Origin: Litorivicinus sp.
GTDB lineage: Bacteria > Pseudomonadota > Gammaproteobacteria > Pseudomonadales > Litorivicinaceae
Length of the DNA stretch: 14,389 nucleotides
Assembly (NCBI GenBank): GCA_018402605.1
Contig: JAGYIK010000022.1
Span: 1-14,389 of the forward strand
Reading direction: 5' to 3'
A program made the translations under genes and the position numbers. Positions 1 through 7,249 of the stretch are shown here, piece after piece (position 1 is the stretch's first letter; each line of letters opens with the position of its first letter). Below the pieces are notes generated by a model. The model was not told where the DNA came from. It ran no database searches and was given only the letters and a program-made list of their open reading frames with translations.

Positions 1-6
1 GAGAGT

Positions 7-627
7 ATGGCACGTTATATCGGACCAACTTGTAAGCTGGCACGTCGTGAGGGAACCGATCTGTTCCTCAAGAGCGGCGTCCGGGCAATTGATTCCAAGT
101 GCAATCTGGAGACACGTCCAGGAATGCACGGTGCAGCACGCGGTCGTTTATCCGACTACGGTCTGCAGTTGCGGGAGAAGCAAAAAGTACGGCGTATTTA
201 CGGCGTATTGGAAAAGCAATTCCGTAATTATTATAAAGAAGCATCACGTTTGCGTGGGTCGACAGGTGAGAACTTGTTGAAGCTTCTCGAATGCCGTTTG
301 GACAACGTGGTGTACCGGATGGGCTTTGGCTCAACACGTGCGGAAGCGCGTCAGGTCGTCAGCCACCGTTCAATCATGGTGAACGGCAAGGTGTTGAATA
401 TCCCGTCATATCAGGTCAAGCCTGGTGATGTGATCAGCGTCCGCGAGAAAGCAAGAAACCAGTTGCGTATTCGGGCTGCACTTGAGTTAGCGGGGCAGCG
501 TAGCGACGTGGCTTGGGTTGATGTGGATTCCTCGAAGATGGAAGGAACGTTTAAGGCAATGCCTGAGCGTCAAGATCTGTCTGCGGATATCAACGAAAAC
601 CTGATTGTCGAACTGTACTCGAAGTAA
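7..627 (+). CDS. rpsD: 30S ribosomal protein S4
   Basis: Primary 16S rRNA-binding protein that nucleates assembly of the small-subunit body and takes part in translational accuracy; in E. coli it is also the translational repressor of the alpha operon. The 206-residue product has the same length as E. coli S4 and matches it almost end to end from memory: N-terminal MARYIGP, the REGTDLFLKSG segment, RLSDYG near residue 50, the S4 RNA-binding domain around 95-160 (RLDNVVYRMGFG, then SHRSIMVNG) and the terminal LIVELYSK. The N-terminal zinc-type cysteine cluster of some S4 paralogues is absent. Start is the ATG at 7; only GAGAG of its leader lies in the window. It is followed after 19 bases by rpoA, as expected for the distal alpha operon. 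Family call is essentially certain. Confidence 0.98.
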   Translation: MARYIGPTCKLARREGTDLFLKSGVRAIDSKCNLETRPGMHGAARGRLSDYGLQLREKQKVRRIYGVLEKQFRNYYKEASRLRGSTGENLLKLLECRLDNVVYRMGFGSTRAEARQVVSHRSIMVNGKVLNIPSYQVKPGDVISVREKARNQLRIRAALELAGQRSDVAWVDVDSSKMEGTFKAMPERQDLSADINENLIVELYSK

Positions 628-636
628 ACCAAATTT

Positions 637-641
637 AGGAG
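637..641 (+). promoter_or_regulatory. Ribosome binding site of rpoA
   Basis: AGGAG lies five bases before the ATG at 647. It decides the start: an open frame continues upstream to 605 inside the end of rpsD, but that start has no such site and would add 14 residues absent from known alpha subunits. Confidence 0.75.
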
Positions 642-646
642 ACGAT

Positions 647-1639
647 ATGTCGTCATCGATGGAACTGCTGACACCACGCCAGATTCAAGTCCAGGAAGTT
701 GCTCCCGGACGCTCAAAGATCATTCTTGAGCCTCTTGAGCGTGGTTATGGCCACACTTTAGGCAATGCGCTTCGCCGTATTCTTCTCTCATCTATGCCCG
801 GTTGTGCTGTGATTGAAGTGAAGATTGAGGGTGTGTCTCACGAGTACTCAGAAATTGAGGGCGTGAAAGAGGATGTCATCGAGATTCTTTTGAATATGAA
901 GAAGCTTGCGGTGGCGCTGGAAGGCCGAGAGGGCGTTGCGACAATCCGTCTGAATCACTCTGGTGAGGGTACCGTTACGGCAGCACATTTCGAATTGCCA
1001 CAAAATGTGACGATTGCCAATCCAACACAGCACATCGCGACAGTCTCCGCGCGCGGATCCTTGCAGATTGAAGCGCGCGTATCCCGCGGTATTGGCTATG
1101 AGCCGGCGAGCGAGCGGGAAGACGACGAAGAAACACGTTCCATTGGTATGTTGCGTTTAGACGCGACATACAGCCCAGTGCGCCGCGTGTCCTACGTTGT
1201 TGAAAGTGCGCGTGTTGAGCAGCGGACTGACTTGGATAAGCTGGTGATTGATCTGGAAACAGACGGCACTTTGGACGCTGAAGAAGCGATTCGTCGTGCT
1301 GCGACATTGCTACAGCAGCAATTGTCAGTATTCGTTGAGTTTGAAGGTCCACAGGTTTCAGAGAGCGAGGCGCAGAAAGACGAGATCGATCCGATTTTGC
1401 TGCGTCCTGTAGATGACTTGGAGCTGACCGTGCGTTCAGCGAACTGTCTGAAAGCAGAAAATATTTATTACATCGGTGATTTGGTACAGCGCAGTGAAGT
1501 TGAGCTGTTGAAGACACCGAACCTGGGCAAAAAATCCCTGACAGAGATCAAAGACGTTTTGGCGTCACGTGGTTTGTCGTTGGGATCACGGTTGGAAAAC
1601 TGGCCACCAGCAGGTTTTGCGCGCGAAGAAAGCGCCTAA
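647..1639 (+). CDS. rpoA: DNA-directed RNA polymerase subunit alpha
   Basis: Alpha subunit of RNA polymerase; its dimer is the scaffold for beta and beta', and its C-terminal domain contacts UP elements and activators. The product is 330 residues (E. coli 329). The N-terminal domain carries the dimerisation segment GYGHTLGNALRRILLSS around residues 33-49. The C-terminal domain begins near 250 (DPILLRPVDDLELTVRSANC) and includes the arginine of LTVRSAN, equivalent to E. coli R265 that contacts UP-element DNA, then the NLGKKSL helix-hairpin-helix motif. The acidic linker after residue 235 is typical. It sits between rpsD and rplQ as in the standard alpha operon. The start was set by the AGGAG site five bases upstream. 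No unusual features. Confidence 0.98.
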   Translation: MSSSMELLTPRQIQVQEVAPGRSKIILEPLERGYGHTLGNALRRILLSSMPGCAVIEVKIEGVSHEYSEIEGVKEDVIEILLNMKKLAVALEGREGVATIRLNHSGEGTVTAAHFELPQNVTIANPTQHIATVSARGSLQIEARVSRGIGYEPASEREDDEETRSIGMLRLDATYSPVRRVSYVVESARVEQRTDLDKLVIDLETDGTLDAEEAIRRAATLLQQQLSVFVEFEGPQVSESEAQKDEIDPILLRPVDDLELTVRSANCLKAENIYYIGDLVQRSEVELLKTPNLGKKSLTEIKDVLASRGLSLGSRLENWPPAGFAREESA

Positions 1640-1688
1640 GTTAGATCGACGCGTCGTGAGACGTTGTCATAGAGAGCGAGAATAGACC

Positions 1689-2069
1689 ATGCGTCATTTG
1701 AAGAGCGGAAGAAAACTGAATCGGACGAGCAGTCATCGTAAGGCCATGTTCAGCAACATGACTGCGTCACTGATCGAACACGAAGTCATCAAGACCACAT
1801 TGCCAAAAGCAAAAGAGTTGCGTCGTGTTGCAGAGCCTTTGATTACATTGGCAAAGAGTGATTCAGTTGCGAATCGTCGGTTGGCATTTAGTCGTTTACG
1901 CAACGATTCGGCGGTCGGTAAATTGTTCGCTGAGCTCGGGCCGCGTTACCAGAACCGTCCAGGTGGCTACCTGCGGATTCTGAAGACAGGGTTCCGCGCC
2001 GGTGATGCAGCGCCAATGGCGATTGTTGAATTGGTTGATCGCCCCGAATTGGTGGCTGAAGCCGAATAA
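1689..2069 (+). CDS. rplQ: 50S ribosomal protein L17
   Basis: Large-subunit protein L17, last gene of the alpha operon. The 126-residue product is the usual gammaproteobacterial length. It opens with MRHLKSGRKLNR, continues with SSHRKAMFSNM and the segment HEVIKTTLPKAKELR, and contains RPGGYLRIL near residue 95, all hallmarks of the family. The 49 bases after rpoA hold only a weak ribosome site (GAG eight bases before the ATG) and a short CGACGCGTCG palindrome at 1647-1656 of unknown meaning. An intrinsic terminator follows 23 bases after the stop codon, so this is the operon end. Confidence 0.98.
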   Translation: MRHLKSGRKLNRTSSHRKAMFSNMTASLIEHEVIKTTLPKAKELRRVAEPLITLAKSDSVANRRLAFSRLRNDSAVGKLFAELGPRYQNRPGGYLRILKTGFRAGDAAPMAIVELVDRPELVAEAE

Positions 2070-2092
2070 ACGGATTCATGTGAGTACCCCTA

Positions 2093-2121
2093 AAACCCGG
2101 TCTTGTCACCGGGTTTTTTTT
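2093..2121 (+). terminator. Intrinsic terminator of the rpsD-rpoA-rplQ operon
   Basis: A nine-base-pair stem (AAACCCGGT at 2093-2101 pairing with ACCGGGTTT at 2108-2116) encloses a six-base loop and runs into eight consecutive T residues at 2114-2121. This is a canonical rho-independent terminator for plus-strand transcription. On the minus strand the stem is followed by only a short T tract (complement of AAAA at 2092-2095), so it may also partly stop the convergent uvrA transcript, whose stop codon is seven bases away. Confidence 0.92.
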
Positions 2122-2127
2122 GCGCAG

Positions 2128-4038
2128 TCAGGCGCTTTTTTGACGCTCAAGTAGGGGCTTTAGGAATCGACCTGTGTGTGAATGTGACATGTTGGCCACA
2201 TCCTCTGGCGTCCCTTCGGCAATAATTTGACCGCCACCTGATCCACCCTCGGGTCCAAGGTCAATCACCCAGTCAGCGGTCTTAATGACATCCAGATTGT
2301 GTTCAATCACCACCACGGTATTGCCATGATCACGGAGTCGGTGCAGTACAACGAGCAGTTGTTGAATATCCTCAAAGTGAAGCCCCGTAGTGGGCTCATC
2401 AAGGATATACAGAGTCCGTCCTGTGTCGCGCTTAGAGAGCTCTCTAGCCAGCTTGACACGCTGAGCTTCCCCGCCTGAGAGGGTGGTGGCAGATTGTCCG
2501 AGCTTGAGGTACGACAGGCCGACATCGACAAGGGTTTGCAACTTTCTCGCCAGTGTTGGAATGGCATCGAAAAACGTACGCGCTTCCTCGACCGTCATAT
2601 CAAGGACATCATGAATTGACTTGCCCTTGTAGAGAATATCCAGTGTCTCGCGGTTGTAGCGAAGGCCATGACAGGTGTCACAGGGGACGTAGATGTCAGG
2701 CAGAAAGTGCATCTCGACTTTGATTAGTCCGTCACCTTGGCAGGTTTCGCAGCGCCCACCTTTGACGTTGAATGAAAAGCGACCTGGATTGTATCCCCGC
2801 GACCGTGCCTCTTGGGTCTCCGCAAAGATCTCGCGAATCGGTGTGAAGAGACCGGTATAGGTTGCCGGATTCGACCGTGGGGTTCGACCGATTGGGGACT
2901 GATCAATATCGACCACCTTATCGAGCTCATGGATCCCATGGCAGGCCTCAAACTCGGACGCCTTCAACGTTACCGCCTTATTGAGGACCTTGGCAGTGTG
3001 AGGGTAGAGCGTTCGGTTGATGAGGGTTGACTTACCAGAGCCAGAAACGCCAGTAACGCATGTCAGTAGTCCCAAGGGAAGATCAAGGCTGACGTTTTGC
3101 AGGTTGTTACCGGTGCACCCGGTGAGTTGGAGAGAGGTCGGCCCCTTTCTCGTGCGTTTTGCAGGAATCGCGATGGCTTTCTCGCCTGACAGATATCGAC
3201 CGGTGACTGAATTTGGATTCGCCATCACTTCTTGCGGGGTGCCCGCTGCCACAATTTGGCCGCCATGTACGCCTGCGCCAGGGCCGATATCGACCAGATA
3301 GTCCGCGTTTCGCATCGCATCCTCATCGTGCTCGACCACAATCACGGTATTGCCTAAGTCACGGAGGTGGAACAGGGTTTTGAGCAAACGCTCGTTGTCG
3401 CGTTGATGCAGTCCAATGGATGGCTCGTCTAAGATGTACATGACACCCACGAGTCCTGCACCAATCTGACTGGCGAGGCGGATACGCTGCGCCTCGCCTC
3501 CTGACAGCGTCTCAGCACTGCGATCCAAGGACAGATAGTCCAACCCCACGTTCACCAAGAATCCGAGGCGTGCCTGGATTTCCTTTAAGATTTTATCCGC
3601 GATTTCTTGCCGGCGGCCGGGTAGATTCAGGTCATCGAAGAATGCATGGCACTCACCGATTGGGAGCTTCACTAATTCAGGCAAGCGGGTCTCACCAATG
3701 TAGACATGTCGCGCTGCCATGTTGAGGCGCGAGCCCTGACAATCCGGACAGGGTGCGTGGGTCATCATTTTTGATAACTCATCGCGTTGTGACTGGCTGT
3801 CTGTCTCTTTATACCGTCGCTCTAAGTTTCGAATGACACCCTCGAATGGGTGGCTCTTGTTCACCTGTCGGCCGCGATCGGATACATAGCTGAAATCGAC
3901 AGCCCGTCGCCCGACCCATAGAGCACCACGCTGGTGTTCCGGTTGTAAAATCCTGCCACTCGGTATCGAGGCTAAACCGTAATGTGTGCCGCCAAACATT
4001 TTAAGAGATGGTAATAGTAGAGACTGCGTCGATCCCAC
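2128..4038 (-). CDS. uvrA: UvrA excinuclease subunit A, C-terminal fragment (frameshifted)
   Basis: Larger part of UvrA, the DNA-damage sensor ATPase of nucleotide excision repair. Visible in order: the first ABC signature LSGGEAQRIRL and Walker B YILDEPSIGLHQRD of ATPase I, the second Walker A GVSGSGKST, the second zinc module (CETC and CDTC), the second signature LSGGEAQRVKL and Walker B YILDEPTTGLHFED. Homology to UvrA starts only near 3982 (HYGLAS); the 18 or so residues encoded upstream are out-of-frame reading of the other fragment. The GTG at 4038 and the ATG at 3999 both lack a convincing ribosome site, so independent translation is not supported. Joined to the N-terminal fragment after removing two bases, the protein would be 943 residues (E. 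coli 940). It is convergent with rplQ. This is either a real disruption or a sequence error; see findings. Confidence 0.93.
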   Translation of the reverse strand: MGSTQSLLLPSLKMFGGTHYGLASIPSGRILQPEHQRGALWVGRRAVDFSYVSDRGRQVNKSHPFEGVIRNLERRYKETDSQSQRDELSKMMTHAPCPDCQGSRLNMAARHVYIGETRLPELVKLPIGECHAFFDDLNLPGRRQEIADKILKEIQARLGFLVNVGLDYLSLDRSAETLSGGEAQRIRLASQIGAGLVGVMYILDEPSIGLHQRDNERLLKTLFHLRDLGNTVIVVEHDEDAMRNADYLVDIGPGAGVHGGQIVAAGTPQEVMANPNSVTGRYLSGEKAIAIPAKRTRKGPTSLQLTGCTGNNLQNVSLDLPLGLLTCVTGVSGSGKSTLINRTLYPHTAKVLNKAVTLKASEFEACHGIHELDKVVDIDQSPIGRTPRSNPATYTGLFTPIREIFAETQEARSRGYNPGRFSFNVKGGRCETCQGDGLIKVEMHFLPDIYVPCDTCHGLRYNRETLDILYKGKSIHDVLDMTVEEARTFFDAIPTLARKLQTLVDVGLSYLKLGQSATTLSGGEAQRVKLARELSKRDTGRTLYILDEPTTGLHFEDIQQLLVVLHRLRDHGNTVVVIEHNLDVIKTADWVIDLGPEGGSGGGQIIAEGTPEDVANMSHSHTGRFLKPLLERQKSA

Positions 4039-4961
4039 CCTTGATCGCGCCCGGATGACAGTGAAAGCTCCGGATCTGTAATCAGTCGATCTGGATCGAA
4101 GTATTGATGAACGCCTAATCCATCACAGGTTTGGCAGGCCCCAAAAGGACTATTAAACGAAAATAATCGGGGTTCGAGTGAGGCGATGGAGTAGCCGCAA
4201 TGCGAGCACGCAAACTTGGATGAAAACATCATCGGGGGAAATTGATCATCCATCGAGTGGATCACCACCTGTCCATCAGACAGGTTTAGCGCTGTTTCAA
4301 TCGATTCCGCGAGTCTTAGACGCTGTTCTTGATCGACTTTTAAGCGATCGACGACGGCATCCACTGTGTGTTTTTTCTTCTTGTCCAACGCCGGGACGTC
4401 ATCCAAATCAACCACCAGACCGTCGACCCGAACACGAATAAAGCCCTGTGCTTTCAGGGTCTGGAAGACATGCAGGTGTTCGCCTTTCCGGTCGCTAATC
4501 ATCGGCGCCAAAATTAAAATCTTCGAGCCTTCAGGCAAGGCAAGGACTTGATCCACCATTTGACTGACGGTCTGCGCCTCTAGGCTTTGGTTGTGCTCGG
4601 GACACCGGGGTTCGCCAGCGCGAGCATAGAGTAGCCGCAGGTAATCATAGATTTCGGTGATCGTGCCGACTGTCGAGCGTGGGTTGTGGCTGGTTGATTT
4701 TTGCTCGATTGAGATGGCCGGCGATAAGCCCTCGATGTGGTCCACATCAGGCTTTTCCATCATGGACAAAAACTGGCGTGCATAGGCCGACAATGATTCG
4801 ACGTAGCGGCGCTGTCCTTCGGCGTATAGGGTGTCAAAAGCGAGGGATGATTTACCGGACCCTGAGAGCCCTGTAATTACAATCAGTCGATCGCGCGGAA
4901 GATCTAAGTGCACGTTTTTCAGGTTGTGGGTGCGTGCCCCACGGATTTGTATTGAATCCAC
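3972..4961 (-). CDS. uvrA: UvrA excinuclease subunit A, N-terminal fragment (frameshifted)
   Basis: N-terminal third of UvrA. Starting from the GTG at 4961 (VDSIQIRGARTHNL), Walker A GLSGSGKSS falls at residues 31-39, the position it has in E. coli UvrA, which supports this start; an ATG at 5018 would add 19 residues not seen in the family and has no clear ribosome site. The UvrB-binding/insertion region follows, then the first zinc module with cysteines at about 252, 255, 276 and 279. The frame runs in register with UvrA as far as LKCLAAH, then meets a TAG four codons later. The fragment holds Walker A of ATPase I but not its signature or Walker B, so alone it could not be a working ATPase. 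It is divergent from ssb, an arrangement shared with many gammaproteobacteria. Confidence 0.93.
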   Translation of the reverse strand: MDSIQIRGARTHNLKNVHLDLPRDRLIVITGLSGSGKSSLAFDTLYAEGQRRYVESLSAYARQFLSMMEKPDVDHIEGLSPAISIEQKSTSHNPRSTVGTITEIYDYLRLLYARAGEPRCPEHNQSLEAQTVSQMVDQVLALPEGSKILILAPMISDRKGEHLHVFQTLKAQGFIRVRVDGLVVDLDDVPALDKKKKHTVDAVVDRLKVDQEQRLRLAESIETALNLSDGQVVIHSMDDQFPPMMFSSKFACSHCGYSIASLEPRLFSFNSPFGACQTCDGLGVHQYFDPDRLITDPELSLSSGRDQGWDRRSLYYYHLLKCLAAHITV

Positions 4962-5067
4962 AGTGTGTCCGTCAGATCGTTGGCAAAAGTACCAGTGTAC
5001 CTGTGGTTTGGGTTGCATGACACGGATTCAACTGTGAAACCGCGTGATTCGGCGGACAGAAAGTGAG

Positions 5068-5082
5068 GTTGTCGCTGACAAC
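5068..5082. promoter_or_regulatory. Inverted repeat in the uvrA-ssb divergent promoter region
   Basis: GTTGTC and GACAAC form a perfect six-base inverted repeat around GCT, in the 176-base gap between the divergent uvrA (GTG at 4961) and ssb genes. It overlaps the putative -35 of ssb, so an operator role is plausible. It does not match the LexA box (CTGT-N8-ACAG). Function is inferred from position only. Confidence 0.35.
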
Positions 5083-5101
5083 GGTCTGACCATGCTACAT
5101 T
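5075..5101 (+). promoter_or_regulatory. Candidate ssb promoter
   Basis: CTGACA at 5075-5080 (five of six bases of the -35 consensus) and TACATT at 5096-5101, preceded by TG one base away, resemble an extended -10 promoter. The 15-base spacer is shorter than ideal. It would start transcription about 30 bases before the ssb ATG. Pattern-based only. Confidence 0.4.
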
Positions 5102-5137
5102 ACGCTTCATCAATACCTATGAGCACAGGACAATTAC

Positions 5138-5605
5138 ATGGCGCGTTCGGTCAACAAAGTCACACTTATCGGCAATTTGGGTAACGACCCGGATATGAAA
5201 GCACTGCCTTCTGGTAGCCAGGTCGCGAACCTCAGTTTGGCAACGACCGATTCATGGCGGGACAAAGGCTCTGGTGAGATGCAGGAGCGCACAGAATGGC
5301 ATCGCGTGGTGTTTTTTGATCGCTTGGCTGAGATCTGCGGTCAGTATCTGAAAAAGGGCGCACGCGTCTACGTTGAGGGAACGCTGCGAACGCGGCAGTG
5401 GGAGCAAGACGGTCAGAAACGTTACACCACCGAAATTGTCGGTCGTGAACTGATGATGTTAGATGGGCGTGGCGAGGGCGATGGTGCGCCAATGGGCGGT
5501 GCCAATCGTCCACAGTATGCGCCGCAGTCTGCACCGCAGTCGGCTCCGAAGCCTGTCAGTCAGCCGATGCCAGACCCGAACATTGATGACGAAATCCCCT
5601 TCTAA
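5138..5605 (+). CDS. ssb: Single-stranded DNA-binding protein
   Basis: Binds and protects single-stranded DNA in replication, recombination and repair, and recruits partner enzymes through its C-terminal tip. The 155-residue product has the SSB OB-fold over residues 1-108 (VNKVTLIGNLGNDP, RTEWHRVVFFDRLAEI, YVEGTLRTRQW), then a Gln/Pro/Ala-rich linker containing a repeated APQS unit, and the acidic tip DDEIPF, which closely resembles the DDDIPF of E. coli. The start ATG has AGGA seven bases upstream. The gene is divergent from uvrA. Its last 20 bases are also the start of the downstream RmlD-like gene, so the two are likely translationally coupled. Intact. Confidence 0.97.
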   Translation: MARSVNKVTLIGNLGNDPDMKALPSGSQVANLSLATTDSWRDKGSGEMQERTEWHRVVFFDRLAEICGQYLKKGARVYVEGTLRTRQWEQDGQKRYTTEIVGRELMMLDGRGEGDGAPMGGANRPQYAPQSAPQSAPKPVSQPMPDPNIDDEIPF

Positions 5606-6548
5606 GCCGACCAGCTTCGAAGACGAGTCTGATAGCCGCTTTCCACGGGCACGGGTGCTCGTCGTTGGCGGTGAGACCAGTTTAGCGGATGCCTATTTCG
5701 ATACTCCGGCCAGTGGGGGGCAGCAACGTGTTGTCCTGCCACCTGACGTGCCGATTTCTGATGACCGCGAAATCTTCGAGTCCATCCGGATGCGTCGCCC
5801 TGATTTTGTTGTGAATTGCATGGTCGATTCCGGGGTGGATCAGGCGGAGCTTGATCCCTCGGAGTGTCGTCGTGTGAACCACGACCTACCTGTGAGCCTT
5901 GCGATCGCATGCCGAGAGTTCGGTGCAACACTGATCCAACTCTCCACTGACTATATCTTCGATGGGCAAAAAGATATCGCTTACTTTGAAGACGATGCGC
6001 CGCATCCAATCAATTTGTATGGTCAAGCTCGCCTTGAAGCTGAGCGTGATATCGCAAGCCTTATCGATCAGCATGTCATTTTGCGTGTCTCGCATCTGTT
6101 TGCCCCAGGCCCTAATAGCTTTGTTGCGAGTGTTCTTGCGCGCGCGCGTATTGAGTCAGAGCTTCCGATGATCGCTGATGAGCGTGGATGCCCAACGTCA
6201 ATTTTTGACGTGGCACGGGTCATCTCAGCGGTTATTGATCAGTTGCACAGCGGAGCTGGAGCGTATGGGGCGTATCACGTGGGCTGTCAGGGCGACGCGT
6301 CATGGCTTGAACTTGGTGAGTGCATTATCGCCCAAGCGCGGCAGTTTGAAGCCTTGGCGGTGGATGACTTGATTGGGATTTCCGGAGGCTCGATCCAGGG
6401 GCGCGCAGTGCGACCAAAACGGCTGATTATGTCGACGCGGAAATTGCTCTACACTTTTGGCATTAAGCCACGCCCATGGCGGCAGGAGTTGGCAGAAACT
6501 GTGGAAAAGCACTACGCCATGGAGGGAAACAAACATGCGAAGAGCTGA
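5586..6548 (+). CDS. RmlD-like sugar-nucleotide-binding / NAD(P)-dependent oxidoreductase-fold protein
   Basis: A 320-residue extended short-chain dehydrogenase-like protein of the RmlD (dTDP-4-dehydrorhamnose reductase) superfamily. Support: beta1 at residues 23-29 (VLVVGGE), STDYIFDG at 120-127, the YFEDDAPHPINLYGQ block at 133-147, and PTSIFDVARVI near 205, all laid out as in RmlD. Two points are unusual. The glycine-rich nucleotide loop, normally GxxGxxG, reads VGGETSLAD, and the catalytic YxxxK reads Y145-GQA-R149, with arginine for lysine. No rhamnose or other sugar-nucleotide genes are near. It begins inside ssb (20-base overlap, no independent ribosome site seen), so its level is probably tied to ssb. 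It may be an enzyme with altered activity or a non-enzymatic binding protein; the true substrate is unknown. Confidence 0.8.
   Translation: MTKSPSKPTSFEDESDSRFPRARVLVVGGETSLADAYFDTPASGGQQRVVLPPDVPISDDREIFESIRMRRPDFVVNCMVDSGVDQAELDPSECRRVNHDLPVSLAIACREFGATLIQLSTDYIFDGQKDIAYFEDDAPHPINLYGQARLEAERDIASLIDQHVILRVSHLFAPGPNSFVASVLARARIESELPMIADERGCPTSIFDVARVISAVIDQLHSGAGAYGAYHVGCQGDASWLELGECIIAQARQFEALAVDDLIGISGGSIQGRAVRPKRLIMSTRKLLYTFGIKPRPWRQELAETVEKHYAMEGNKHAKS
6521..6525 (+). promoter_or_regulatory. Ribosome binding site of the small basic gene
   Basis: GGAGG lies nine bases before the ATG at 6535, inside the 3' end of the RmlD-like gene. It is a near-perfect Shine-Dalgarno site and the main reason to believe the short downstream frame is translated from that ATG. 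Confidence 0.6.
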
Positions 6549-6705
6549 TGCTGGGTCTGTTGTCCGTCAACGGATGTTGCGTTTAAAGAAGCGGAAGACC
6601 ATTTTGCGTCGGCAGAGTCGACTGCGCGAGATGATGTTACTGGCTAAGCATGGGCATCGGGAGACGTTGCCTGATACGACGGAACCATCTGCTGATACTG
6701 AGTAA
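6535..6705 (+). CDS. Small very basic hypothetical protein (56 residues)
   Basis: I do not recognise this protein. It has 56 residues, 15 of them Arg or Lys, most within residues 9-42 (clusters LRLKKRK and LRRQSRLRE), with regular leucine/methionine spacing that suggests one amphipathic helix; the tail after residue 43 is acidic and Pro/Thr/Ser-rich. Support for a gene: a GGAGG site nine bases upstream, a 14-base overlap with the end of the RmlD-like gene, and continuation of the ssb-rmlD-like transcription unit. Nucleic-acid or ribosome binding is a guess from charge. Its last 62 bases overlap, on the opposite strand, the 3' end of the glutathione S-transferase gene, so conservation there would be partly imposed by that gene. 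Confidence 0.55.
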   Translation: MRRADAGSVVRQRMLRLKKRKTILRRQSRLREMMLLAKHGHRETLPDTTEPSADTE

Positions 6706-7249
6706 GCCACAGCGCCAATTCGCGATACCGCGTGCGCCATTCGCCTGCGAACCGGAAATCCAAGTAGCCAAGGCTGGCCGCTAAGGTAACTTGGTCCAAT
6801 GTGGGGGTGCGGTCGACCGGTCGAATGTGTGTTGTAATCCAATCGAGTCCCCCGAGTACTTTGAGATTCTGGCGATTGAGCCAATCGTGATTGATCTGGC
6901 TTTCGGGACGAAAACGTCGCTCATACACCATCAGAAGCGCGGCCTCTGTTATCCCATCCGCGACCGACGCCCTAGTCAAACACCCAATGCGATCGGCGTC
7001 TGGCAACATCTCATGTCGTCCTGAGCGTTCAATCAAATACTCGCAGATGACTTTAGAGTCGGTGATGATGTGTCCATCGTCGAGCTCAAGTAACGGAATT
7101 TTTTGAATGGGACTCGGATTGAGCGCAAGACTTTGTGGATCGTTGGCGTCGATTTGGACGATCTCAATGGCGTCAATTAACCCGGTGATCGCCGCTGTCA
7201 TTTTAACTTTGCGGCCAAACGGCGAGGGTGGTGACGAGAACAGTCGCAT
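6644..7249 (-). CDS. Glutathione S-transferase family protein
   Basis: A 201-residue cytosolic GST-fold protein. The N-terminal thioredoxin-like domain starts MRLFSSPPSPFGRKVKM, with Ser9 in the SPFGRKV motif as the likely glutathione-activating residue, followed by the cis-proline segment KIPLLELDDG and the TDSKVICEYL motif that binds the glutamyl end of glutathione. The all-helical C-terminal domain spans about 85-201. It resembles the YibF/GstB-type bacterial GSTs; substrate unknown. The ATG at 7247-7249 shares one base with the fabB stop (TGATG), so it is coupled to fabB; a start at 7276 inside fabB would add nine residues before the conserved beta strand and has no ribosome site. Its 3' end overlaps the convergent small basic gene. 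Confidence 0.88.
   Translation of the reverse strand: MRLFSSPPSPFGRKVKMTAAITGLIDAIEIVQIDANDPQSLALNPSPIQKIPLLELDDGHIITDSKVICEYLIERSGRHEMLPDADRIGCLTRASVADGITEAALLMVYERRFRPESQINHDWLNRQNLKVLGGLDWITTHIRPVDRTPTLDQVTLAASLGYLDFRFAGEWRTRYRELALWLTQYQQMVPSYQATSPDAHA

Noticed and set aside
975..1517. 180-codon open frame antisense to rpoA
   Set aside because: It lies wholly opposite a conserved gene, has no recognisable domain and a composition expected of a reverse-strand shadow.
1647..1656. CGACGCGTCG palindrome between rpoA and rplQ as a regulatory site
   Set aside because: Ten bases in a GC-rich spacer inside a constitutive ribosomal operon; too short to support a function.
3990..4010. Programmed -1 frameshift at the uvrA C-TTA-AAA sequence
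   Set aside because: Homology to UvrA stays in the first frame for several codons past this site (CLAAH), so the register change lies later, at the CA repeat; UvrA is also not known to use frameshifting.
4962..5137. LexA (SOS) box between uvrA and ssb
   Set aside because: CTGT at 5032 and ACAG at 5056 are about 20 bases apart, not eight, and no other copy fits CTGT-N8-ACAG.
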